This document shows, in pieces, positions 31,268 to 39,308 of a stretch of DNA of 64,000 bases. The notes below the pieces were generated by a model, which did no database searches, was not told the DNA's origin, and was given only the letters and a program-made list of their open reading frames with translations. Both the position numbers and the translations under genes were made by a program. How positions within the stretch are numbered: position 1 is the first letter of the stretch; every line of letters begins with the position of its first letter. Origin of the DNA: Bdellovibrionia bacterium. Its GTDB lineage: Bacteria; Bdellovibrionota; Bdellovibrionia; Bdellovibrionales; JAGQZY01. Location of the stretch: contig JAUICP010000004.1 of assembly GCA_030427805.1 (NCBI GenBank), positions 248,001 through 312,000 on the forward strand, read 5' to 3'.

Positions 31268-31280
31268 AAAATTGAGCATT
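31256..31280. terminator. Bidirectional-type hairpin terminator overlapping the stop codon
   Basis: Perfect AATGCTCAAT-AAAAA-ATTGAGCATT 10-bp stem. Confidence 0.65.
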
Positions 31281-31304
31281 TAAAATGATGAATTATTAAA
31301 TACT

Positions 31305-31450
31305 TACAAGCCAAATCCCGCCTTATTGACCCCTCTAAAGATCCGTGACCACCCCCTCCCAACATCTCCCTATATGGGGAGATTTGGAAACTAGTTCCAT
31401 GAGAGGAGGTGGTCACGGATACGGGGCCAAACGGCGGGAAATGGCTTGTA
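31305..31450. repeat. Nested three-tier inverted-repeat region (candidate oriT / origin)
   Basis: Outer arms 31305-31322/31433-31450 (16/18 paired), middle arms ATCCGTGACCACC 31341-31353 / GGTGGTCACGGAT 31408-31420 (13/13), inner ATCTCCC 31364-31370 / GGGAGAT 31377-31383 (7/7). Confidence 0.85.
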
Positions 31451-31464
31451 GAAAGGATTGTGGG

Positions 31465-31716
31465 ATGAATGAAGCGATGGAGAAAAAATTGACCTATGAT
31501 TCAACTTTGGATTATTCTTATAAGTCTAAACTGCTCTTTGAAAATTTCATAGCGCCCGAGTACATCACAACAGAGGTTGCTGCACGTTTACTGGGTATAT
31601 CGGAAAATGCTTTGCGGATTAAAGTGTGTCGAGGTCAAGTGCCTGCACATAAACTCGGTAGAGCTCTTCGATTTAAATGGTCTGAGATCAATAGTCTCTT
31701 CTCACCAAAGGAGTAG
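31465..31716 (+). CDS. Excisionase/MerR-type HTH DNA-binding protein
   Basis: TTEVAARLLGISENALRIKVCRGQVPAHKLGRALRFKWSEI, typical helix-turn-helix of excisionase family; ATG 31465 preferred because the listed start lies in the inverted-repeat region. Confidence 0.8.
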   Translation: MNEAMEKKLTYDSTLDYSYKSKLLFENFIAPEYITTEVAARLLGISENALRIKVCRGQVPAHKLGRALRFKWSEINSLFSPKE

Positions 31717-31720
31717 ATTG

Positions 31721-32812
31721 ATGGCGATCTCAAAACGTAAAGTAAAAGGCAAAACTGTTTATGATGTATTTGTAAAAGGAAGAGATAAGACTGGCCGACA
31801 AGTTGGCCTTAGACGAAGAAGTATTTCCTCTGAACGAGAAGCAAAACGAATTGAGTTTGATCTTCGAGTTGAATTGGAAGGATTTAAGTCAAAGGTATCT
31901 TGGGCCAAATGGACCGAACACTTTCTTGAAAGGTACAGAGTCGAGTATAGAAACTCCACGTATGTAAACTACAAGAATATTATTGAGAAGTGGGTCAGCC
32001 CATCATGGGAAAAACGATTTATCGACGAAATTACACCCAGTGAAGTTTATGATTTAGTACACGAACAGATAGTTGGAGTATCTAGTCATTTTCGACATGG
32101 AATTGCAAAAGTTATAAAACGGGTTTTTCAAATGGCGGTTGAAGAAGGAGTTCTCAACCGGAATCCCGCAGTTGGAATCAAAGTTAAAACTGCAGATGCA
32201 AATCAAAAGGTTCTTAATAAGAGTGAGTTAAACATCTTACTCAAACAGGCCAAAAGCGTTCAGCATCGATTTTACTACCATTGGGCTTTTGCAATTTTAA
32301 CCGGAATGAGATCTGGAGAAATGCATTGCTTGCGGTGGACTGATGTAGACCTTGAAGGTGGTTTCATTAAGATTTCGAAATCTTGGACTCGCCTCAATGG
32401 TGAAGGCCCAACAAAGACTTCTAAGAATCGTGTCTGTCCAATCTCAAAAGAATGCCGAAAGCTTTTACAGGAGTTAAAAATTAAATCTGCGTCCAGCCCA
32501 TATGTACTTCCACGATTGTGGGAGTGGGATCATGGAGTCCAGGCCGCAGTGCTGAGAGATTTCTGCAAAGGCATAGGTATTTCCCCAGTGGCTTTCCATG
32601 ACCTGAGGGCAACATTTATTACGCAAATGCTAAATAATGGAGCACCTCTGGCAAAAGTGATGGCGATTGTTGGTCACTCCTCTCTCAAGACCACCCAAGG
32701 CTATTTGAGGCTTTGTGGAAAGGATGTAGAGGGAGCAACTGAGGCTCTGGAGATTCAGCTCCCAGATGCTGTGTCGGAAGCTAAGGTCCTTGAGTTCAGC
32801 AAGAATTCATAG
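31721..32812 (+). CDS. Tyrosine recombinase / phage-type integrase
   Basis: AILTGMRSGEMHCLRWTDVDL, HDLRATFITQMLNNGAPLAKVMAIVGHSSLKTTQGYLR (R..HxxR..H..Y); ATG 31721 preferred. Confidence 0.93.
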   Translation: MAISKRKVKGKTVYDVFVKGRDKTGRQVGLRRRSISSEREAKRIEFDLRVELEGFKSKVSWAKWTEHFLERYRVEYRNSTYVNYKNIIEKWVSPSWEKRFIDEITPSEVYDLVHEQIVGVSSHFRHGIAKVIKRVFQMAVEEGVLNRNPAVGIKVKTADANQKVLNKSELNILLKQAKSVQHRFYYHWAFAILTGMRSGEMHCLRWTDVDLEGGFIKISKSWTRLNGEGPTKTSKNRVCPISKECRKLLQELKIKSASSPYVLPRLWEWDHGVQAAVLRDFCKGIGISPVAFHDLRATFITQMLNNGAPLAKVMAIVGHSSLKTTQGYLRLCGKDVEGATEALEIQLPDAVSEAKVLEFSKNS

Positions 32813-32840
32813 GTTTTGGCTGTACACGATCGCAAAAACT

Positions 32841-32860
32841 ATGGTAACCATTGGTAACCA
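32841..32860. repeat. Tandem GGTAACC palindromes 10 bp apart just 3' of the integrase gene
   Basis: ATGGTAACCA-TTGGTAACCA. Confidence 0.7.
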
Positions 32861-32861
32861 C

Positions 32862-32916
32862 GGCGCTAGAGAATGTAATAACTGCGGGGACTTAGCGCCT
32901 TAGTCGTCAACCCCGC
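32862..32916 (+). other. Interleaved inverted repeats (potential H-type pseudoknot) at candidate att region
   Basis: GGCGCTA 32862-32868 / TAGCGCC 32893-32899 interleaved with GCGGGG 32884-32889 / CCCCGC 32911-32916. Confidence 0.6.
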
Positions 32917-32932
32917 CATTTATTTAAATACC

Positions 32933-32972
32933 GGGATCCCGGTATACCAGTTAACCGGAATACCCGGATCCC
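32933..32972. repeat. 40-bp imperfect palindrome centred on GTTAAC
   Basis: GGGATCCCGGTATACCAGTTAACCGGAATACCCGGATCCC pairs with its own reverse complement at 17 of 20 positions per arm; contains ATACCGGGATCCCGGTAT perfect palindrome at its left edge. Confidence 0.8.
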
Positions 32973-32980
32973 AGAATGCT

Positions 32981-33298
32981 CTAAAACTTCAAAGTCGGAA
33001 TTTCGGATTTTAATAGATTAAAAAGCCAGGCTCCTAGTTTATCAGATACATCGATAATTTCAGTGTCTTCAATCTTAGCGAGTCTGAGTATGGCCTTACA
33101 CTCTTGAGAAGATGCATAGGCAATTTGATAGTACCTCTTCTTTTCTCGTTGTGTGCGCTTAGCATTACCCTCAGCGAGGTTAAGGGCAATTGAACTCGAG
33201 GCCCTAAGAAGCTGATCTCTTAGATTTCCTTTAAGATTCGATTTCTCAGACAATTCGTAGAAAGTTTCGGCTAAATCAAGTGTTCTGAATGATTTCAT
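32981..33298 (-). CDS. Four-helix-bundle protein (S23/TIGR02436-like)
   Basis: DQLLRASSSIALNLAEGNAKRTQREKKRYYQIAYASSQECKAILRLA signature. Confidence 0.85.
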   Translation of the reverse strand: MKSFRTLDLAETFYELSEKSNLKGNLRDQLLRASSSIALNLAEGNAKRTQREKKRYYQIAYASSQECKAILRLAKIEDTEIIDVSDKLGAWLFNLLKSEIPTLKF

Positions 33299-33303
33299 GG
33301 ATT

Positions 33304-33357
33304 CTCCTTTTCAAATGATTGGTTTCACCAAAAAGTGAGCCAATCATTTGAAAGGAG
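33304..33357 (-). promoter_or_regulatory. Leader hairpin sequestering the Shine-Dalgarno of the four-helix-bundle gene
   Basis: CTCCTTTTCAAATGATTGG (33304-33322) pairs with CCAATCATTTGAAAGGAG (33340-33357) with one bulge; SD AAAAGGAG on the minus strand lies inside the stem. Confidence 0.7.
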
Positions 33358-33419
33358 GGATATTATAAAAAAGTATAATTTTTCAGTGTGAAAGTCTGTG
33401 AGAGATACGACTCAGGCTA

Positions 33420-33656
33420 TCAGTTGACGAACTTAGGTATCGTAACCCTCATCGAGTCGAGGTCAAATTCATACAAATCGTACTTACCATCATCGGGGTC
33501 TGTCCCCGTAAAAAATAGCTTGTAACGAGTGACAACTGCATTTGAAGAAGAATCAGTCGAACTATCCGAGCCACAAGAAATCAGAGTTGTCGAAAACAAT
33601 AGAGTAACTATAGTTCTAAAGACTCCAATACTCATTTGAACTCCTGATTCGGACAC
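33420..33656 (-). CDS. Short putative lipoprotein
   Basis: STTLISCGSDSSTDSSS lipobox. Confidence 0.45.
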   Translation of the reverse strand: MSESGVQMSIGVFRTIVTLLFSTTLISCGSDSSTDSSSNAVVTRYKLFFTGTDPDDGKYDLYEFDLDSMRVTIPKFVN

Positions 33657-33677
33657 GCAAACATTTTTTATCCCGAT

Positions 33678-34133
33678 CTAGTGCTTTACGTTGGTGTATT
33701 TTTTGTCAAATTCGACCGCTTCCATATGTATGTAGGTCCCATGGGTGCCACAATAGGTTTGGCCACAGTTGGCTTCCTCTTGGGCGCGAACAAATTTGTA
33801 TCCAGAATCTTCATTAAAAAACAAGACCGTACAAAGTGGAGTCGGTCTTGAAGGATCTGACTTCGACGAATTAACCGCTAACCCCAGCTTCATTCTCGAT
33901 TGAGACTTCATAGGATAACTTAAAACATAAAAACTTCCATCCTTGTCTTTGTGTTGACAAATACCCTCTCTAAAGGGCAAGCCAAGCTTCTTTTTAGCAA
34001 GCCCAGGGGAGAATGATTTCTCTATTCCAACTGTGCGAATTTGTGCCTCGTCAACTCCTGAGAGATTCTCTCCAAGAGTTGCACAAGAACTCATTAATAA
34101 AAAACTCATTAATAAAAAAAATCTCATTTTCAC
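33678..34133 (-). CDS. Putative lipoprotein
   Basis: MKMRFFLLMSFLLMSSCATLGEN lipobox. Confidence 0.6.
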   Translation of the reverse strand: MKMRFFLLMSFLLMSSCATLGENLSGVDEAQIRTVGIEKSFSPGLAKKKLGLPFREGICQHKDKDGSFYVLSYPMKSQSRMKLGLAVNSSKSDPSRPTPLCTVLFFNEDSGYKFVRAQEEANCGQTYCGTHGTYIHMEAVEFDKKYTNVKH

Positions 34134-34136
34134 ATC

Positions 34137-34820
34137 CTATGCTGCTTTATTTGTTGATTCTTCTGATTGGGGAATGGATGCAACAGTGATGTCTGCTGTC
34201 GCTCTATCACCATTTTTAAAAAGACTCTTCCAAAGAAGGTTCCTCGGAGCACTAATTACAATTGAGCCAAATAATCGATCGTAAAAAAAGACTTTGAGAG
34301 GATCAGAAAAGAACTCATAGGAGGCTTCAGCGGTTTCTTGGTGAAGGCGCTCCTTGTTCAATTCATGCGCAATCTCCGCCTGAACAGCCTTTTTAATGGT
34401 CGAACGGCCCGCATTCTCGTAGGTCATTTGCGCCCCTATCCCTCGAAGTAAAGTCATTGCCATAAACCCAAAAATACAGATGTGTGCCCAAGCGTATGAA
34501 ATTGGAGGGCGAATAAAAACCAGAAGCCAATGGGACGGCTCTAAAGTTTTTCGGTTCACAATCTGACGTCCTAAAATAAGTTTAGAGAAACTCAATCCCT
34601 GTCTTGCTAAGAAAATTTGCGCAGCAAACAGTATACCGCTAAAAATTAGAGTCGGTAAGGCAACCATAAAGGCCATCTTCCCTGCACTGACATCGCTGAT
34701 GGCTGCAAAGGCGATCCCGAAGGGCATAAGATCAATAACCATAATAAACATGCTTAAAATTCGCCCCAATACGCTGGAAATTTTGGCTTTAGCAAGTATC
34801 TGTTCCTGGAGACTATTCAC
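34137..34820 (-). CDS. RDD-family-like membrane protein
   Basis: Several TM segments; VIDLMPFGIAF..., GLSFSKLILGRQIVNRKTLEP typical RDD-like pattern. Confidence 0.6.
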   Translation of the reverse strand: MNSLQEQILAKAKISSVLGRILSMFIMVIDLMPFGIAFAAISDVSAGKMAFMVALPTLIFSGILFAAQIFLARQGLSFSKLILGRQIVNRKTLEPSHWLLVFIRPPISYAWAHICIFGFMAMTLLRGIGAQMTYENAGRSTIKKAVQAEIAHELNKERLHQETAEASYEFFSDPLKVFFYDRLFGSIVISAPRNLLWKSLFKNGDRATADITVASIPQSEESTNKAA

Positions 34821-34908
34821 AAACGACCTCCCTGCTCCGTTATCCTACCTAACGACAGAAACTTTTAAGAACTTTGCTCAAGTTTTGCTCAATTCATTTC
34901 AGAATGAT

Positions 34909-36075
34909 TTATTTAGAGATTTGTTTCAAATCAATGGATACTTTTGCACCAGGGGAGTTTGAATACGATACTGACCAAGAATTTCTTTGACAAATTTTTT
35001 GGACAAGATAGAGGCCCAAACCGCGAGTTTCGTGATCAGTTCGATCGATAAATCCGAGTGTTCGCAGGTTTCGCAACTGATCTTCTGAAAACCCAGGTCC
35101 ATTATCTGAGAAGACAACAGAATTGCCCTTTCGGCTCACATTGATCTTCGGAGATTCTATATTGCATCGATTCAAGGTCTCAATTGAATTAAGTAAAAGT
35201 GTTATAAAAATTGACTTCAACTCTCTTGGGTCGGCAAGAATTCTTCCTTCGATATTAGCTTCTACCTGGGTCGACCTTAACTTAGGGTCAACTATTCGTA
35301 TGGCATCACGAAGTATCTCACCCAGCTCTACTTTCTCTTTCTTAGATTCTACGATTTTGTTAACAAAATTCAAATCGAGCATCAGTCTTGATATTCCATC
35401 AAATGACTGTTTTGTGTGTCTAATTATCTCAGTTAAGTCTTTATCCGAAGAGTCTATTTTCTTTTCTAAAAGATCAATGTTCAAGCGAGGAGTCGCCATG
35501 AGGCCACTCATATTATGGCTGATTGCTGCCATATTTTGCCCGATAATGGCTTGCTTTTCTAAAAGCTCTTCTTCAAACAACCTGTACGAAGAAAAAGAAC
35601 GGGTAACAAAAGCAGCAATTACCGTAAAGATAAAAACAACCCACACGAGATCGAACGCAGATGGATTCGCCATACCGAGCTTAAAATCCTCAAATCTCAG
35701 TAAAAAAACAGCAACAAAAAAACTACCCACTCCAAGAGAAACGACTACAAAATCTTTGAACCGCACTTGAAAAAACAAAGAAAAACAAAGAATAAGCTGA
35801 ATATAGGCAAAGAAGTATAAAGGGCGATACCATTGTCCATGGACGCTATATAGAAGTATCAATACTCCAATGCTATTCGTAAGTAATCGATCATGAGGCT
35901 TTTTAAGAAGTTTGTAACCGAGAATAAGAGGGCCAAAAATAAAAACTAACTTGCCTGCGAAATAAAACAAATAATCTGAGGGGTCAATAAAATGGATTTC
36001 TCCCGCCATGACAAGCAGGTCAGAGATAACATAAAGAACAAAAAATATTTTTAAAATTGAATGACTAGAGTTCAT
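34909..36075 (-). CDS. Membrane histidine kinase
   Basis: Polytopic N-terminus, AAISHNMSGLMATPR, FSDNGPGFSEDQLRNL, ETRGLGLYLVQKIC. Confidence 0.88.
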   Translation of the reverse strand: MNSSHSILKIFFVLYVISDLLVMAGEIHFIDPSDYLFYFAGKLVFIFGPLILGYKLLKKPHDRLLTNSIGVLILLYSVHGQWYRPLYFFAYIQLILCFSLFFQVRFKDFVVVSLGVGSFFVAVFLLRFEDFKLGMANPSAFDLVWVVFIFTVIAAFVTRSFSSYRLFEEELLEKQAIIGQNMAAISHNMSGLMATPRLNIDLLEKKIDSSDKDLTEIIRHTKQSFDGISRLMLDLNFVNKIVESKKEKVELGEILRDAIRIVDPKLRSTQVEANIEGRILADPRELKSIFITLLLNSIETLNRCNIESPKINVSRKGNSVVFSDNGPGFSEDQLRNLRTLGFIDRTDHETRGLGLYLVQKICQRNSWSVSYSNSPGAKVSIDLKQISK

Positions 36076-36748
36076 TGATCAGTTTGATGCCAACTCCCCT
36101 TTTTGACAAAATCTTTACGGGGAAGGTTTCAAGTTTTTTTCGTAAATTAGTCAAATGAGTATCAAGTAAATTTCTCGAGTGGTTTTCGCCTTTAACAAGC
36201 TTTTTCTGAAGAATCTCTCTAGAAACCCATTCCCCTGGAACTCTTAAAAGTTCACTAACGATAACAAATTCCTTTTCAGTAAACTGGCACCTCTTGTTTT
36301 TAAAAGTTAAAGTGAGCTCATTCTCTTGAAGAAGAATCTCGTTATATTGGCTAAACTCCCGAAGTGCAGGGAGAAGCGCTCTATTGGTTTTCAGAAAAGT
36401 CATTGCGTCCGACAAAGTCGAAATCAAAGTATCGAGGGTGATAGGTTTTTGAATTATTCTATAGACACCTTCGTTGGCCGCGCTAATAGCCATTTCAGTA
36501 TTTGCATAGGCCGTCATAATAATGACAGGCGGCTTCACTTCAAAGCCCTTGATAACTTCGAAAACCTCTAAACCAGATTCATTTTCTAAAACATAATCAA
36601 CAAGGAGAACTGAATTTTCATCGATAGAATCTTTGGCAGCTTCAATCGAAGCAAAGGCTTTGATTGTTAAATCTTCCAGCTCCATAAAAGCGATCGACTT
36701 TCTAAAATCTTCGTCATCTTCAATACAAATGAGGTTAAGTTCATTCAT
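36065..36748 (-). CDS. Response regulator with C-terminal winged-helix-like DNA-binding domain
   Basis: CIEDDEDFRKS, VLLVDYVLENESG, C-terminal LTFKNKRCQFTEKEFVIVSELLRVPGEWVSREIL. Confidence 0.88.
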   Translation of the reverse strand: MNELNLICIEDDEDFRKSIAFMELEDLTIKAFASIEAAKDSIDENSVLLVDYVLENESGLEVFEVIKGFEVKPPVIIMTAYANTEMAISAANEGVYRIIQKPITLDTLISTLSDAMTFLKTNRALLPALREFSQYNEILLQENELTLTFKNKRCQFTEKEFVIVSELLRVPGEWVSREILQKKLVKGENHSRNLLDTHLTNLRKKLETFPVKILSKRGVGIKLINEL

Positions 36749-36843
36749 ATCTAAATTATTACCAACTTGATTTCAAAGGCAATGGTTACAATAAAGCAAA
36801 GGTTCTCTTGAGCATTTCTTGAGCATCTGACGCTTGGTGACAT

Positions 36844-36900
36844 GCGGGGATGACAGATCGTGGGTTGATAAGAGATGAGATCCCATTTGCCCCGCCATTT
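36844..36900 (+). repeat. tRNA-like relic / att-like box (GCGGGGATG...GTGGGTT...ATCCCATTTGCCCCGCCATTTATT)
   Basis: GCGGGG/CCCCGC ends, TGGG/CCCA inner pair; shares CCCCGCCATTTATT with 32911 and TCCCATTTGCCCCG with 37645. Confidence 0.4.
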
Positions 36901-37012
36901 ATTTTTTAAAACAAAATCAGTGAGTTATGATTTAGGGCAATTTGCATTATCGAATTGATGCTCATAGCGTGTGTGAATTTGTGAGTATGAAGTGGTTAGT
37001 TAAACAGGGGGT

Positions 37013-37552
37013 TCAATCGATGGACTTCTCCATCACTAACACGCCAGGGCGCTGGGAATCTTCACCAATTAGACGCCAGTTCAGCTGCTTATAGAACTTT
37101 AAAGCGCTTTCATTTTTGGTGGTGACACTCAACCTGACTCTTCTCAACCCGTGAGAACGGAAATAAGAGGTCGCATATTTGTCTAGAAGCTTGCCTATGC
37201 CCTTACCACGCGCATCTGGACTCAAATAATAAAGATAAACATAACCCATCGAAGTATCTTCTTTGAATGTTCCTAGCTCAATTTGACCAACGATTTCACC
37301 GTCATTCCAGAGATGTACTGCAGAATAGGGATCAAATTTTTCCAGGCCTTTCAGCCAGTGGAGGTATCCCTCTCCATTGTTGCCAAACTTATCGAAGAAT
37401 CCTTGTGAGTCGCCAAAACTAATGTTGTATGCATCAACTTGAAAGCGCACCGCTGTGTCGCCATCTTTATCAATTTCAATCGGTTTGAAACTAAAATCGT
37501 TGGGTAAGATCATTTTGCCATTCTTACTGAATCTAAATTTTATGTCCATCAA
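37013..37552 (-). CDS. GNAT family N-acetyltransferase
   Basis: YLYYLSPDARGKGIGKLLDKYATSYFRSHGLRRVRLSVTTKNESALKFYKQLNWRLIG. Confidence 0.85.
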   Translation of the reverse strand: MMDIKFRFSKNGKMILPNDFSFKPIEIDKDGDTAVRFQVDAYNISFGDSQGFFDKFGNNGEGYLHWLKGLEKFDPYSAVHLWNDGEIVGQIELGTFKEDTSMGYVYLYYLSPDARGKGIGKLLDKYATSYFRSHGLRRVRLSVTTKNESALKFYKQLNWRLIGEDSQRPGVLVMEKSID

Positions 37553-37673
37553 AGGGATGTTTTATTTCTAGTGGGTGCCTATAAAACTACAGCCAAGCTG
37601 AACATGGACTGAACTGTGACTCAATACAAAAGGTTCTAAACTCGTCCCATTTGCCCCGTATTTAATTCAAAAA

Positions 37674-37711
37674 CAGAATCCTGAATACAGTTAACCGTAT
37701 ACGGAATTCAG
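37674..37711. repeat. Second GTTAAC-centred imperfect palindrome
   Basis: CAGAATCCTGAATACAGTTAACCGTATACGGAATTCAG; 11 of 16 arm positions pair around GTTAAC; contains CCGTATACGG. Confidence 0.6.
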
Positions 37712-37826
37712 TGTTTCTAACTACTTAAAATCACGTACAAGGGCCTCAGTCATATTCTTAAACCTTTCGCATAATCTCACGTAATTTCGTGAGCATGCCT
37801 TGTCGATTACGAGCGACAAAATAAGA

Positions 37827-39122
37827 TTACTTCTTTTTTTTCGATTTACTTTTTTTAGGCTTATTCTTCTTGGGTTTAGCTTTTTTCGGCTTAGTTTTTT
37901 TCGACTTCATTCTATTTAAATTTTCTTCTTCTTGTTCGATCATTTTATCAAAACTAATCTCACTCAAATCAATCACTGGCTTTTCTTTTAATGCGTCCTC
38001 AAAGGTCTTAAGAACTTCAATTTTCGAATCGATAAACTCTTCAACCTCTTTTAGATTTTCGGCCTCTTCTTTACTACAAAAAGACAGTGCTTCTCCCTTT
38101 TCAAAACCGCGACCCGTACGCCCCACTCTATGAACATAATACTCAGGGTCTTCAGGGAAGTCATAATTTACAACAAGTTCAATTCCTGGAAGATCTATTC
38201 CTCGAGCACTGACATCGGTCGCAATTAAGACACCCGACTTTTGCTCTCTAAATTTCTCTAGGTTTGCTTCTCTTGCTTCTTGCTCCATCCCACCATGAAT
38301 ACTGAGCGATTCTATTTTATTTTTTGCCAAGTGCTTTCCTACCCGTTCGGCCCTAATCTTCGTTCGAACAAAAACCATGCATTTAACATCTGGTTGGTTT
38401 GAAAGTATATTCACCAACAAATGTCTTTTTTCATCCATTGAGACCTTAGTAATATAATGGCTCACATTTTTGGATACTCTGTTTTCAGGAGCAATTTGAA
38501 TTCTAAGAGCATTCGACCTGATTTGAGAGTATGCCATTTTTTTTATGGTCTTATTGATCGTAGCTGAAAAGAACAGAGTTTGGTGCCTCTGGGTCAGCTT
38601 TCGCTTGATACTTTCAATATCTTCAATAAAGCCAAGATCGAGCATATGATCTGCTTCATCTAGCACCAGTGTTTTAACACGACTGACATCAATATGGCCT
38701 TGGTGAATAAGGTCAAACATACGCCCTGGGGTTGCAATTAATATGTCAACTCCGCCGGCAAGCTGGCGAATCTGGGGGTCCTGATCGACTCCACCATAAA
38801 TTGCATAACTATTGGCCTTAGTCCCTCTTGAGAGTTTTGCGAACACTTTGCCGATTTGTTGAGCCAGTTCCCTGGTAGGAGCTAGGACCAAGCAATAGAT
38901 TCCATCACTTTTTTTAGATTCTTTAAGTTCATGTATTCGATCAACAATCGGGATCGCGAAAGCGGCAGTCTTACCGGTACCCGTCTGCGCAATGGCCAGG
39001 ACATCCTCATCGTTCATAATCGCAGGAATAGCTTTAAACTGAATATCAGTTGCCCTTAAGAAACCGAGGTCCTCTAAATTAGTCTTGATTTGCGGTGAAA
39101 TATCATAATTTTCAAATCTCAT
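37827..39122 (-). CDS. DEAD-box RNA helicase with Lys-rich tail
   Basis: AQTGTGKTAAF, PTRELAQQIG, VLDEADHMLD, SATINK, HRVGRTGR; C-terminal KPKKNKPKKSKSKKKK. Confidence 0.95.
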   Translation of the reverse strand: MRFENYDISPQIKTNLEDLGFLRATDIQFKAIPAIMNDEDVLAIAQTGTGKTAAFAIPIVDRIHELKESKKSDGIYCLVLAPTRELAQQIGKVFAKLSRGTKANSYAIYGGVDQDPQIRQLAGGVDILIATPGRMFDLIHQGHIDVSRVKTLVLDEADHMLDLGFIEDIESIKRKLTQRHQTLFFSATINKTIKKMAYSQIRSNALRIQIAPENRVSKNVSHYITKVSMDEKRHLLVNILSNQPDVKCMVFVRTKIRAERVGKHLAKNKIESLSIHGGMEQEAREANLEKFREQKSGVLIATDVSARGIDLPGIELVVNYDFPEDPEYYVHRVGRTGRGFEKGEALSFCSKEEAENLKEVEEFIDSKIEVLKTFEDALKEKPVIDLSEISFDKMIEQEEENLNRMKSKKTKPKKAKPKKNKPKKSKSKKKK

Positions 39123-39308
39123 TGGGGTCCTCTATTTCTCTGTATTAAGGCAAAGGCGTAAAAAAATAACACATCACCTACTCAGGATCAATTTATTGGC
39201 AATTGAGGGTATTTTTTTCGATATAACAGTGTCTCCCTTCTCTTAATGCCGAGAAAATGCAATGTTAGGTCGTCTTCTTTCATTTTGAAGGACCTATAGG
39301 AGCCATTT

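Noticed and set aside
31345-31464. N-terminal extension of the excisionase ORF
   Set aside because: Lies entirely in the nested inverted-repeat region; ATG at 31465 precedes the conserved HTH.
32981-33298. Four-helix-bundle protein as DGR accessory (Avd-like)
   Set aside because: No reverse transcriptase, template repeat or variable repeat seen in the window; better as a stand-alone S23-like protein.
32862-36900. Intact tRNA or tmRNA gene at the integration site
   Set aside because: Only tRNA-like ends (GCGGGGA / CCCCGCCA) are visible; no complete cloverleaf could be drawn by eye.
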